Source of the DNA: Paludibacteraceae bacterium
Lineage (GTDB): Bacteria > Bacteroidota > Bacteroidia > Bacteroidales > Paludibacteraceae
Length of the DNA stretch: 64,000 nt
Assembly: GCA_017559385.1 (NCBI GenBank)
Contig: JAFYSK010000003.1
Location: 16,904-80,903 of the forward strand
Reading direction: 5' to 3'
Shown here: piece after piece, positions 1-8,015 of the stretch
How the letters are laid out: each line of letters opens with the position of its first letter
Numbering within the stretch: the first letter of the stretch is position 1
Made by a program: the position numbers and the translations under genes
Notes under the pieces: model-generated
Databases searched by the model: none
Seen by the model: the letters and a program-made list of their open reading frames with translations, nothing else
Told to the model about the DNA's origin: nothing

Positions 1-891
1 ATCGTGTTGTAGCAAAACAGCTCCACCTTGGATAGGACCCATAGGAATCTTCTCAACAATCAGCTTACCAGCTGATCTAGAAATCACCTTAGCAAAGAAC
101 ACACCACCACCTAACCAATTTTTGATAGCGGCATCCATATTGGCCTCATATAACTTATATGGAGTAGTTTTGGTAACATCATATGTAGCACGAATATCTA
201 CATTAGTAGCCGTTGGAGTAAAATCGCAATCTCCATCAGACACCCAAATCTTAGCTGCATTATCGCCCGTCCAAACAAATTGGATACTATCATTACACCA
301 CTCTGAATAAGGGAAAGCATAGAATGTCACATTGTCATTAGCTGCAACATCCAAGGTATCACCTAGATTAACATAGATAGCATTATCCATACAAGACATA
401 TATGTTGTATCAGGCTTCAGGGAAATCTTACCAGCCTCAGCAAATTTAACCTTTACAAATGCTTGCACATTATAGGTAATACCACACTTAGTAAGTTCCT
501 CGCGATAGTTAGCATTGATGAACAAATCCCACTCTATCTTACCATAACGTTCAACCTTAGCACAGCGAAACTCCACAGGCAAGTCTAGACCAAAACTAGA
601 TACGTTATTAATCACTTCGTGCAATTTAGGATCATCATACACACCAGGATCACATGTAAAATCCACCAACACCTCTGGCGAAGATGTGCTATTATCCACA
701 TCGGGAGTAAAATGCACATTCAATGGCAAATCATATGTCCAAGCTGTGAACCAATATTCGCCAGGCTCAGTAATGACTCCTTCGTAATTGTTATCAACTG
801 GGATAGGATCATTGCATGATTTACCCGATTGCGCTACCACAGAAGTGGCAAATACAAGTGCACATAGTGCTAAAAAATACTTCTTTATCAT
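1..891 (-). CDS. Secreted surface protein, 3' end cut off by the window edge
   Basis: An open frame of 297 codons runs off the left edge without a stop, so only the N-terminal part is visible. It starts MIKKYFLALCALVFATSVVAQ, a clear signal peptide with a likely cleavage after VAQ. The mature part is rich in acidic, Trp and Tyr residues and contains paired Cys. It has a motif of the type FVWTGDNAAKIWVSDGDCDF, a pattern I associate with long secreted Bacteroidales proteins that repeat a beta-sandwich unit; that is a family impression, not a search result. The gene lies 27 bases after the 333-residue gene on the same strand and is probably co-transcribed with it. No enzymatic motif was recognised. 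The missing C-terminus would show whether a type IX sorting tail is present. Confidence 0.75.
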   Translation of the reverse strand, partial: MIKKYFLALCALVFATSVVAQSGKSCNDPIPVDNNYEGVITEPGEYWFTAWTYDLPLNVHFTPDVDNSTSSPEVLVDFTCDPGVYDDPKLHEVINNVSSFGLDLPVEFRCAKVERYGKIEWDLFINANYREELTKCGITYNVQAFVKVKFAEAGKISLKPDTTYMSCMDNAIYVNLGDTLDVAANDNVTFYAFPYSEWCNDSIQFVWTGDNAAKIWVSDGDCDFTPTATNVDIRATYDVTKTTPYKLYEANMDAAIKNWLGGGVFFAKVISRSAGKLIVEKIPMGPIQGGAVLLQHD

Positions 892-918
892 AGCTGTAAT
901 GTTTTATTTCAAATGTAT

Positions 919-1920
919 TTATTGTTTTTCACAGATTATTTGCTTACGACGACGATATGCAACAACTGCCACATACAACAACGCCAAAACAAACAACGGA
1001 GTATAATCACCCACCGGAACAAACGAGAATCCATATTGTTTATCACCATCATCCCACATATATGGATCGCCTTCGCTACCCATAAACCATGCTAACCATT
1101 CATCCCAAGTAGGTTTCTTACCCATTGTATAATTCCATCCAGCACAATATGCGTCATAGGCATCTCTTAGATCATATATGTCATATTTCCACTCACCATT
1201 TTCCTCATGACCATATTGCTTTCCCATCAGCGCCAACCAATTCAACCAAGAATCTTCAACATTCCCTTCCTCTATTCCCAGATTCTTTCTTCCACCTATG
1301 CCTCTTGAAGCACCGCCAGTAGTATATCCTATACCTGAGTACGCAGCTGTATATGACGAAGCGGATGCCACTGCTGCAATAGCTGCATCACCCGAAACAA
1401 TAGGAATATTCGCATTGGTATTTTGACCTGCAAATGTAAACAAAGAACCATTAGGCATCGTTGCACTCAAGCCCATAGATGGCGCAGACACAGCAGAACC
1501 AGATGAATGAACCGATCCACCGGACATCGACACACCGCCACCATTACCGCCACCGCCGAAAGAGCGGAGCTCAGCGCTAGATGTGGTATATATAGGGGAC
1601 GCGACGCTATTGGACGGCGTTCCGCCTATTGGATATTGGGTATAGGCAGATGTAACTCCCGCAGGCGCGTATGAAAAAGATACGCGTGGGCGAGACATAG
1701 AACCAGCACCCAACTGCACTAAAGGGGCATCCGATGTAGAACCAGACGCATAAGACACAGTGGTACATTTAGTTCCTTTTGACGTGCCTAAAGAAGTTTT
1801 ATACATTTCCGACGGATTCCAAACCTCCGCCTCCTTGGTTAACCTATAGATAAGAGAAATACCTCCGGCTAAACAGGTCAAAACAATCAATCCAAATAAT
1901 ACACTCGATTTTACTTTCAT
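919..1920 (-). CDS. Unknown membrane-anchored Ser/Gly-rich protein with a VPVGD-type C-terminal anchor
   Basis: 333 residues, no family recognised. It has an N-terminal hydrophobic segment (about residues 7-25, VLFGLIVLTCLAGGISLIY), then a low-complexity Ser/Gly/Ala/Thr-rich region (about 45-215) with many short SGGS- and GGG-like runs. A Trp/Tyr/acid-rich region follows (about 220-300), containing two similar motifs, SWLNWLALMG and EWLAWFMG. The C-terminus has VPVGD followed by about 18 hydrophobic residues and a basic RRRK tail, the layout of a sorting or anchoring signal. It is probably the first gene of a two-gene unit with the secreted protein that ends at 891; a promoter of Bacteroidota form lies about 145 bases upstream. 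A surface-exposed, membrane-tethered or processed protein is an inference from this layout. Confidence 0.7.
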   Translation of the reverse strand: MKVKSSVLFGLIVLTCLAGGISLIYRLTKEAEVWNPSEMYKTSLGTSKGTKCTTVSYASGSTSDAPLVQLGAGSMSRPRVSFSYAPAGVTSAYTQYPIGGTPSNSVASPIYTTSSAELRSFGGGGNGGGVSMSGGSVHSSGSAVSAPSMGLSATMPNGSLFTFAGQNTNANIPIVSGDAAIAAVASASSYTAAYSGIGYTTGGASRGIGGRKNLGIEEGNVEDSWLNWLALMGKQYGHEENGEWKYDIYDLRDAYDAYCAGWNYTMGKKPTWDEWLAWFMGSEGDPYMWDDGDKQYGFSFVPVGDYTPLFVLALLYVAVVAYRRRKQIICEKQ

Positions 1921-2065
1921 AATTTACTCAGGGCCCTAAACACAACACCCCATTAAAAAATATCCTTAAAAACCTTTACTTCAAATATTACTTTTGCCAG
2001 TATTCATCAGCTTTTACACGCTAGTACACGTATGCGCCAATACGCACGGGCGATAAAACAGGCCG

Positions 2066-2097
2066 CAAAATTACAAAAAATAATTTGAACTGACAAA
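2066..2097 (-). promoter_or_regulatory. Probable promoter of the 1920-919 gene
   Basis: On the minus strand, TTTG (2097-2094) is followed after 20 bases by TAATTTTG (2073-2066), which fits the Bacteroidota consensus TTTG-N19-21-TAnnTTTG. Transcription would start near 2060, giving a leader of about 140 bases. No experimental start is known. Confidence 0.5.
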
Positions 2098-2229
2098 ATA
2101 AATGAGTCTTTTTTTACAAAAAAGGAGGTTTTGCTATATGCATATTACAATAATCAAAAATTGCAACCTCACATTAGGGGGGGTATAAACTACTGATTAT
2201 CTGTATATTACAAAAAAAAATACAGCAAC

Positions 2230-2550
2230 AACATAGTTGATGTAATAGCATAGACCATAGGCGGTCGTGTCTACCCTGTACGACACTACCCTGTAGCCAT
2301 ACGGCTGCGTACCCGCAATTCAACACCCCACCAATTCACGAAATTGGTCGGGGCCCCCGTACGGTCGCGCCATTCTATGTATTGCACTACTCCCTCAGAG
2401 TGGGGACTCTTCGGGTGCAATACTCGGAGTGCGTTCCGTCGCACTCCTTCACGCATCATGCAGCCCATACTATCGCTACGCTCGGAGGATATGTGCTTTT
2501 TTCGGCACGCCCCTTCCCTTAAAGGGTGGGTTCCCTCCGAAAAAAGTAGA
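2230..2550. other. Non-coding block dense in hairpins
   Basis: This stretch is richer in G and C than its surroundings and holds several strong inverted repeats. They are ACCAATT/AATTGGT (2330-2336 and 2342-2348), ATTGCAC/GTGCAAT (2381-2387 and 2415-2421), GGAGTGCG/CGCACTCC (2426-2433 and 2440-2447) and a 10-base stem CTTTTTTCGG/CCGAAAAAAG (2496-2505 and 2537-2546) with a smaller stem inside. The sequence taccctgta occurs twice near 2280. Short open frames on both strands have no start context or domain and look like shadows. It may be a structured RNA, a cluster of small repeats, or an old element remnant; the sequence alone does not decide. Confidence 0.45.
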
Positions 2551-2560
2551 GGTTGTTGCT

Positions 2561-2699
2561 AAGTAATCACGACATTTCTTCAATGCTTGCGCATCTATTA
2601 CCCGTCTCAATACACCTATTTTATGCGAGCATAATGGGCATATTTCGCCTTATAATAAAAAAGATTTCTTTTTTTTGAAGAAATTCGTCGTGATTACTT
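2561..2699. repeat. 139-base segment bounded by 23-25 base inverted repeats
   Basis: The left arm (2561-2583) is the reverse complement of the right arm (2675-2699) except for two extra bases in the right arm. The 91 bases between them carry no gene. This is the form of a miniature inverted-repeat element or of a very long hairpin. No clear target duplication flanks it. The right arm overlaps the upstream box of the ftsY promoter. Confidence 0.55.
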
Positions 2700-2728
2700 G
2701 CGTATGTGCATTTTTTGTTGTACTTTTG
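2697..2728 (+). promoter_or_regulatory. Probable ftsY promoter
   Basis: CTTG at 2697-2700 is followed after 20 bases by TACTTTTG (2721-2728), matching the Bacteroidota promoter form. Transcription would begin near 2735 and give ftsY an unusually long leader of nearly 290 bases. Confidence 0.55.
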
Positions 2729-2734
2729 CAGTCT

Positions 2735-3021
2735 AATTTGGATAATTATGGTCACTTCTATAAATTCCACATTTTAGAAGAACGACCTTGAATCATCATA
2801 AATAACAAGGGAACTATATACGAGTTGACACTGAAATTATTTTTACGACAATTAAGGTCAATTTTGAGGTCAATTAATGTCAATTCAATGAAACTTCTTT
2901 TGTTGCCCAAATGAATGCAGCGCACTGCATTGGTGGGTAACAAAAAAGAATAATCATTTCAATAACAAGTGTCAACAGATATATAAGTCCCAATAATAAA
3001 GCAATTTATAGAAGTGACCTT
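2735..3021 (+). promoter_or_regulatory. Structured ftsY leader; closing helix reaches the start codon
   Basis: 17 bases at 2750-2766 are exactly complementary to 3003-3019, which end two bases before the ATG at 3022. Inside this helix, GTTGACACT (2824-2832) is complementary to 2968-2976, with weaker pairing continuing inward. Inside that lies a strong hairpin (2895-2950). All three helices nest, as in a folded leader RNA. If it forms, the outer helix would cover the ribosome-loading region of ftsY, so control of translation by a switch in folding is plausible. Alternatively this could be a mobile inverted-repeat element of 270 bases inserted before ftsY. No known riboswitch class was recognised. 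Confidence 0.5.
2879..2952. repeat. Dispersed hairpin element, copy 1
   Basis: These 74 bases recur at 5691-5765 with about six differences. The core is a hairpin with arms ttcttttgttgccca and its near complement (2895-2909 and 2934-2950) and an inner stem AATGCAG/CTGCATT (2914-2920 and 2925-2931). Two of the differences between copies fall in the stem: the T/C change at gggTaac swaps a G-T for a G-C pair. This suggests that the folded form is kept. Confidence 0.65.
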
Positions 3022-3981
3022 ATGGCATTTTTTGGATTATTCGGTAAAGAAAAGAAAGAAACCCTAGACAAGGGACTAGAGAAAAGCAAAGAATCTGTTT
3101 TGAGTAAAATCAGTCGCGCCATCGCTGGCAAATCCACGGTAGATGAAGACGTTCTAGATAACCTAGAAGAGGCACTCATCACCTCAGACGTAGGCGTAGA
3201 GACTACCCTACGCATCATCGAACGCATACAAGAACGCGTTAAGCACGACAAATACCTCGGCACAGCCGAACTCAACTCCATCCTAGTAGATGAAGTGGCA
3301 TCACTACTAGCCGAGAACAACAGCACACAAGTGCTAGACTTCAACGACGAACTACCTTGCAAACCATATGTGATCATGGTAGTAGGCGTGAACGGCGTGG
3401 GCAAAACGACCACCATCGGCAAACTAGCTCACCAATACAAGATGGCGGGCAAAAAAGTTTACCTCGGCGCAGCCGACACCTTCCGCGCAGCAGCCGTAGA
3501 GCAACTTTGCATCTGGGGCGAACGCGTAGGCGTACCCGTGGTGAAACAACAACAGGGTTCCGATCCTGCTAGTGTGGCATTTGACACCCTACAAAGCGCC
3601 AAAGCTAACGACGCTGATGTGGTACTCATCGACACCGCAGGTCGTCTGCACAACAAGATCAACCTTATGAACGAGCTCACCAAAATCAAAAATGTGATGC
3701 AAAAAGTAGTGCCAGATGCACCACATGATGTCATGCTCGTTCTAGACGGTAGCACCGGCCAAAACGCCTTTGAACAAGCCAAACAATTCACCAAGGCTAC
3801 ACAAGTTAGTTCGCTGGCAATCACCAAGTTAGACGGAACAGCCAAAGGTGGAGTTGTTATCGGCATCAGCGACCAATTCAAGATACCTGTACGCTATATC
3901 GGACTAGGCGAACAGATGACCGACCTGCAGGTGTTCAACCGCGAGGAGTTTGTAAAATCGTTATTGAGAGTTGAGAGTTGA
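3022..3981 (+). CDS. ftsY: Signal recognition particle receptor FtsY
   Basis: 319 residues. FtsY docks ribosomes carrying the signal recognition particle to the inner membrane translocon, and both proteins hydrolyse GTP. The sequence shows the helical N domain (about 20-100) and the SRP-type GTPase G domain: Walker A GVNGVGKTT (about 122-130), DTFRAAAVEQL, DTAGR (about 204-208) and TKLDGTAKGG (about 268-277). The acidic A domain of the E. coli protein is absent, as is usual in this phylum. The ATG at 3022 is preceded by a long leader that may fold (see 2735-3021) and no Shine-Dalgarno sequence. The last residues, LLRVES and the stop, are encoded by the spacer repeat gagagttgagagttga, which seems to have replaced the original end. 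Confidence 0.96.
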   Translation: MAFFGLFGKEKKETLDKGLEKSKESVLSKISRAIAGKSTVDEDVLDNLEEALITSDVGVETTLRIIERIQERVKHDKYLGTAELNSILVDEVASLLAENNSTQVLDFNDELPCKPYVIMVVGVNGVGKTTTIGKLAHQYKMAGKKVYLGAADTFRAAAVEQLCIWGERVGVPVVKQQQGSDPASVAFDTLQSAKANDADVVLIDTAGRLHNKINLMNELTKIKNVMQKVVPDAPHDVMLVLDGSTGQNAFEQAKQFTKATQVSSLAITKLDGTAKGGVVIGISDQFKIPVRYIGLGEQMTDLQVFNREEFVKSLLRVES

Positions 3982-4134
3982 GATCGGCACGAAGTGCCTT
4001 GAAGATCGCTGGCGCTGAAGTATAAAGGCGCTTGTGCGAGGGACTATAGATGAACTAGATTGTCTAGATGAACTAGAGGGCGCGATATTAAAAAGAATTT
4101 GTTCTATCAAAACGACACAGAAGAAGAACTAAGG
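3966..4134 (+). repeat. Spacer with gagagtt repeats and small hairpins
   Basis: The spacer between ftsY and mtaB starts with two and a half gagagtt units (3966-3982), which overlap the end of ftsY. Next comes the small hairpin ggcacgaagtgcc and a stretch of short related motifs (ggcgctgaag, aggcgcttgtgcg, two gatgaactaga units). No gene or terminator is visible, so mtaB may be read through from ftsY. Confidence 0.5.
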
Positions 4135-5520
4135 ATGAAAATACGGTTTGTGACATTAGGATGCAAGCTCAACTTTGCAGAGAGTAGCGCAATAAGCAAA
4201 GCACTACTCCAGCGTGGTCATACCCGCGCCAAACAAGGCGAAGAAGCCGACATCTGCGTCATCAATACCTGCTCCGTAACAGACAACGCCGACCACAAAG
4301 ACAGACAAACCATACACCGAATACACCGCCAAAATCCCAACGCAATCATCATAGTAACAGGCTGTTACGCTCAACTACAACCCGAACAAATAGCACAGAT
4401 AGAGGGCGTGGATTATGTACTAGGACAGAATGAGAAATATGAGATTCCTGCGCTTATAGAGCGCTTGGAATCGGACGCCGCCAAGGCGGCTATAGGACGC
4501 TCGCAAGGCGAGCTATTGGCTATAGGCGAGAGGCGAGAGGCGATGAGGCGAGAAGGAGAAATTCATGTGTGTGCCATTCGCGAAGTGGAGGAGTTTCATG
4601 GCGCATACAGCAAAGACGACCGTACACGCTGCTTCCTCAAAGTACAAGACGGCTGCAACTACTTCTGCACCTATTGTACTATACCGTACGCGCGAGGCAA
4701 ATCACGCAACCCTGCCATTAGCGATATTATCAAAGATGCTCAAGAAGCCATCCAGCAAGGAGCCAAAGAAATCATCCTAACTGGCGTCAACATTGGCGAC
4801 TTCGGCAGAAGTACAGGGGAGACATTTCTAGAGCTACTTCGTGCTCTAGATAAGTTAGAGGACGGCGTACCGCCTACAGAACGCTCGCAAAGCGAGCTAC
4901 AGGTTAGAGGCGATGAGCGAGAGGCAAAAGATTACCGTATAAGGATATCTTCTTGCGAGCCCAACCTGCTGACAGACGAAATCATTGACTTCGTAGCCCA
5001 ATCCAAGCACTTTGCTCCACACTTCCACATACCTCTGCAATCAGGTAGCAACCAGGTACTTAACATCATGAAACGCCGCTATACTCGCGAGCTATTTGAG
5101 GAGCGCGTCAAACACATCAAACAGGTTATGCCACATGCCTTTATCGGCGTGGATTGCATGGTAGGCGTCAGAGGCGAGACGGAAGAATACTTCAACGACT
5201 ATGTAGAGTTTATCCAACGACTGGACGTGAGTCAGTTGCACGTATTTACCTACTCAGAGCGTGCCAACACACGCATGCTGGAGTTGGATGTTTGTGTTGT
5301 ACCTAAAGCCGAACGCCAACGCCGCAGCAAAATTCTGCACGAGATATCCGAGCAAAAAACACAAACCTTCTACGCACAGCAAGCAGGTCGCCAGGCCATC
5401 GTACTTTGGGAGTTAAAAAAAGAAGGCGACCAAATGGCTGGCTTCACAGAGAACTACGTCAAGGTATATCGTCCATACGACAAGGCAAAAGTAAATACTT
5501 TTGAGGTTGTTAGGTTATAG
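4135..5520 (+). CDS. mtaB: tRNA t6A37 methylthiotransferase MtaB
   Basis: 461 residues from the ATG at 4135; the frame is open further upstream only from a TTG, and homologues begin like MKIRFVTLGCKLN. MtaB is a radical SAM enzyme that adds a methylthio group to t6A at position 37 of tRNAs reading ANN codons. Visible are the N-terminal UPF0004 domain with three cluster Cys (LGCKLN, NTCSVT, GCYAQ), the radical SAM CxxxCxxC (CNYFCTYC), and a C-terminal TRAM-like region (about 400-461). Two unusual insertions lie at residues 113-142 (4471-4560) and 243-266 (4861-4932). Both are made of hairpins and ggcgatgaggc-type repeats also found in the spacers, and both encode RSQ(G/S)EL. They sit in linkers, away from cluster residues, so the enzyme may still work. 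Confidence 0.93.
   Translation: MKIRFVTLGCKLNFAESSAISKALLQRGHTRAKQGEEADICVINTCSVTDNADHKDRQTIHRIHRQNPNAIIIVTGCYAQLQPEQIAQIEGVDYVLGQNEKYEIPALIERLESDAAKAAIGRSQGELLAIGERREAMRREGEIHVCAIREVEEFHGAYSKDDRTRCFLKVQDGCNYFCTYCTIPYARGKSRNPAISDIIKDAQEAIQQGAKEIILTGVNIGDFGRSTGETFLELLRALDKLEDGVPPTERSQSELQVRGDEREAKDYRIRISSCEPNLLTDEIIDFVAQSKHFAPHFHIPLQSGSNQVLNIMKRRYTRELFEERVKHIKQVMPHAFIGVDCMVGVRGETEEYFNDYVEFIQRLDVSQLHVFTYSERANTRMLELDVCVVPKAERQRRSKILHEISEQKTQTFYAQQAGRQAIVLWELKKEGDQMAGFTENYVKVYRPYDKAKVNTFEVVRL
4471..4560 (+). repeat. In-frame repeat insertion 1 in mtaB
   Basis: Ninety bases containing the hairpins gccgccaaggcggc and gctcgcaaggcgagc, then four imperfect units of aggcgagaggcgatg type. They encode about 30 extra residues between the UPF0004 domain and the radical SAM domain. 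The 18-base block at 4498-4515 recurs at 4882-4899 with one change. Confidence 0.7.
4861..4932 (+). repeat. In-frame repeat insertion 2 in mtaB
   Basis: Seventy-two bases with the hairpins ggcgtaccgcc and gctcgcaaagcgagc, followed by gaggcgatgagcgagaggc. They add about 24 residues before the conserved YRIRISSCEPN motif. The layout (hairpin, hairpin, ggcgatgag unit) matches insertion 1. Confidence 0.7.
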
Positions 5521-5690
5521 GCGATGAGGGCGGCAAAGCCGGCTACTACCTCCCACGAATCTCACGGATTGACACGGATGGTTTTTTATATTGTTTTAAC
5601 GACAATTCATGACAATTAAGACTTCAATTATTCTTATCTCGCCATACGGCTCGAACGATCTGCTCATTCGCTTTACTCATTCAGCCGTAC
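5521..5690. other. Spacer after mtaB: small hairpins and a ttcttatctcg element
   Basis: No gene. It contains the hairpin ggcggcaaagccggc, a cacggattgacacggat-like direct repeat and several gacaatt units. A 30-base motif (5631-5660) begins ttcttatctcg and ends gctcgaacgatc; its ends recur with the same spacing at 19377-19406. A long-armed TACGGCT/AGCCGTA inverted repeat lies at 5645-5690. Relative to hairpin copy 1, this element appears inserted within copy 2. Confidence 0.45.
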
Positions 5691-5765
5691 GTCAATTCAA
5701 TGAAACTTCTTTTCTTTGCCCAAATGAATGCAGCGCGCTGCATTGATGGGCAACACAAAAGAATA
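5691..5765. repeat. Dispersed hairpin element, copy 2
   Basis: Second copy of the element at 2879-2952, about 92 percent identical by eye. Its inner stem is the perfect palindrome aatgcagcg/cgctgcatt. It lies after mtaB and before the rho promoter. There is no run of T after the stem, so it is not a typical intrinsic terminator. Confidence 0.65.
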
Positions 5766-5780
5766 TGAGACGCCCGGAAG

Positions 5781-5853
<73 letters not shown>

Positions 5854-5878
5854 AAATGATATTTTTTTTACAGAAATG

Positions 5879-5909
5879 TTGCATATATGCAATATTTATT
5901 GTACCTTTG
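5879..5909 (+). promoter_or_regulatory. Promoter of rho
   Basis: TTGC at 5879-5882 and TACCTTTG at 5902-5909, 19 bases apart, match the Bacteroidota promoter form. Because the transcript would start near 5915, the in-frame codons upstream (open from 5846) cannot be the protein start. Confidence 0.7.
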
Positions 5910-5977
5910 CAGCGTCTTTGAGAAACCGGCAAAGATTTTCTTATTTTTCAACTAGATTTTTTCACACATTTTATTAT

Positions 5978-7978
5978 ATGCAATACGACATGCAAAAACT
6001 CGGGCGAATGACGCTCGAACAATTAACTGAGATTGCAAAAACATTCGACATCAAAGTGCGTAAGGACGCATCTTTGCAATCTATCATCTACGACATCCTA
6101 GACGCACAAGCTGACCGCCGCGGCGCAGAAGTACAAGCCAAAGAGGATGCGAAACAAGCCAAAAACGAAGAGAAAAAACGCGGTAAACGTCAACGTATAC
6201 AGTCTGCTCCTACCAAAGTCAACACCGACAACCTAAAAAGCAATCGCGTAATGGCTACTGTAGGCAACGAGCAAGAGACACTAGGACAAATCAAGGAGGA
6301 ACAAGCTAAACAACCTGTTCCAAAACCTGTGGTATCTGCGCAACAACCTAATATTTTCGACGCACCACTGAGCACACCTGAGCGTGAAGCCGAGGATACT
6401 ATTGTGGACACCAAGCCTAGCACCGAGCACAACAAGGCCATCAATCAGGGCAAGACCGAAGCCAAAAAGGAGACTAAAAACGACACCAGCACTCCTATAG
6501 AGGAAAACAAAGAGGCAAAAAAGAGCAAAAAAAGAGGTCGACCTAAGAAAGGCAGTGAGGCGGTCAAAGAGAGCGAACCGGTAAACAACGAAGAAGCAGC
6601 AACAAACAGTGAACCTGCAAAAAACAACGAAGCGGCTAAAGCCAACGAAGCGGTAAACACCAAAACTCCGAAGAAGCCCATTGAGACACCCGAAGAGAAA
6701 AAAGCACGTCTTGATGCACGCATCGCACAAATAACCAAGCAAATAGCTATACGAGAAGAACAACTGGCCAACGGCGAAGATGTAACACCTATACCTGCTC
6801 CTACTCAACAAAAAAACGAGGAAGAAGTCATTGAAAAAGGCATTGAAGCCTTTGGCAACACCATAGTAGCCGTAGGAACACTAGAGTGCGCACCAGATGG
6901 ATACGGATTCCTACGCAGTGCTGACTACAACTATATCTCGTCACCAGACGATATCTATGTATCGCAACAACAAATCCGTCAATACAGCCTAAAGACTGGC
7001 GACACCGTAGAGTGCACCATCCGTCCACCTAGAGATACCGACAAGTACTTCCCAATGAAAGAAGTGCTACGCATCAACGGCATCTCGCCTGCACAAGCCA
7101 AAGAGCGCATCGCCTTTGAGAACCTCACACCACTATTCCCTGACGAGAAATTCCAACTATGCAAAGGCGATAAGTCTGACCCAATATCTACTAGAATCAT
7201 TGACCTATTTGCTCCTATCGGCAAAGGACAACGCGGACTAATCGTAGCGCAACCTAAAACCGGTAAAACCGTACTGCTCAAGCAAATAGCCAATGCCATC
7301 GCAGCTAATCACCCAGAGGTATACATGATCATTTTGCTCATCGACGAGCGCCCAGAGGAGGTAACCGACATGGCACGCTCCGTAAACGCCGAGGTGATTG
7401 CATCTACCTTTGACGAACCAGCAGAAAACCATGTTAAGGTGGCCAATATCGTACACGAGAAAGCAAAACGATTGGTAGAATGTGGCCACGATGTGGTAAT
7501 CCTACTAGATAGTATCACACGCCTTGCACGCGCATACAACACCGTCGCACCAGCCAGTGGTAAAGTGCTTTCAGGTGGTGTTGAAGCACAAGCATTGCAC
7601 AAGCCTAAACGCTTCTTCGGTGCTGCGCGTAACATCGAAAACGGTGGTAGCTTGACCATCATCGCCACAGCCCTAACCGAAACAGGTAGCAAGATGGATG
7701 ATGTGATCTTTGAGGAGTTTAAGGGTACAGGTAATATGGAACTACAACTTGACCGCAAACTCAGCAACAAACGCATCTTCCCTGCTGTGGATATACCTGC
7801 ATCATCAACCCGTCGCGATGACCTACTACTGCCTAGCGAAGTATTAAGTCGCATGTGGATGATTCGCAAGATGCTCAGCGATATGAATAGCGTAGAAGCC
7901 ATGGAGAAACTAAAAACTTACATGGAACGCACCGAGGACAACGACGAGTTCCTAGCTGCCGTAAACGGATTGAGATAA
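5978..7978 (+). CDS. rho: Transcription termination factor Rho
   Basis: 666 residues from the ATG at 5978 (a second possible start is 5990). Rho is a hexameric RNA-driven ATPase that ends transcription. Order of domains: a short N-terminal helical Rho domain (about 5-45), a long low-complexity Lys/Glu/Ala/Asn insertion (about 50-280), the cold-shock-like RNA-binding domain (about 290-365, with [11 protein letters not shown]), and the ATPase core with Walker [10 protein letters not shown] (about 425-433) and [15 protein letters not shown]. The insertion includes basic KKRGRPKK-like AT-hook residues and Glu-Ala-Asn-rich runs. Rho from E. coli has about 420 residues; the extra length is the phylum-typical disordered insertion. 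The gene has its own promoter. Confidence 0.96.
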   Translation: MQYDMQKLGRMTLEQLTEIAKTFDIKVRKDASLQSIIYDILDAQADRRGAEVQAKEDAKQAKNEEKKRGKRQRIQSAPTKVNTDNLKSNRVMATVGNEQETLGQIKEEQAKQPVPKPVVSAQQPNIFDAPLSTPEREAEDTIVDTKPSTEHNKAINQGKTEAKKETKNDTSTPIEENKEAKKSKKRGRPKKGSEAVKESEPVNNEEAATNSEPAKNNEAAKANEAVNTKTPKKPIETPEEKKARLDARIAQITKQIAIREEQLANGEDVTPIPAPTQQKNEEEVIEKGIEAFGNTIVAVGTLECAPDGYGFLRSADYNYISSPDDIYVSQQQIRQYSLKTGDTVECTIRPPRDTDKYFPMKEVLRINGISPAQAKERIAFENLTPLFPDEKFQLCKGDKSDPISTRIIDLFAPIGKGQRGLIVAQPKTGKTVLLKQIANAIAANHPEVYMIILLIDERPEEVTDMARSVNAEVIASTFDEPAENHVKVANIVHEKAKRLVECGHDVVILLDSITRLARAYNTVAPASGKVLSGGVEAQALHKPKRFFGAARNIENGGSLTIIATALTETGSKMDDVIFEEFKGTGNMELQLDRKLSNKRIFPAVDIPASSTRRDDLLLPSEVLSRMWMIRKMLSDMNSVEAMEKLKTYMERTEDNDEFLAAVNGLR

Positions 7979-8013
7979 AGGAGTTTTAGGAGTTTTAAAG
8001 GTTTTAAGGGGTG
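7978..8013 (+). repeat. 9-base tandem repeat between rho and aroQ
   Basis: Units agttttagg, agttttaaa and ggttttaag follow directly on the rho stop codon. The same 9-base family is found at 20524-20577 and an 8-base relative at 61104-61140. Confidence 0.65.
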
Positions 8014-8015
8014 GT

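Noticed and set aside
2286-2562. Overlapping open frames of 60-72 codons on both strands as genes
   Set aside because: They lie in the hairpin-rich block, have no promoter or leader, are rich in Arg/Ser/Pro as expected from GC-rich palindromes, and show no recognisable domain.
4099-4134. TTG start for mtaB
   Set aside because: The ATG at 4135 matches the conserved family start, and the codons before it look like spacer repeat.
5691-5765. Hairpin copy 2 as the mtaB terminator
   Set aside because: It lies 170 bases after the stop and has no T run after the stem on the plus strand.
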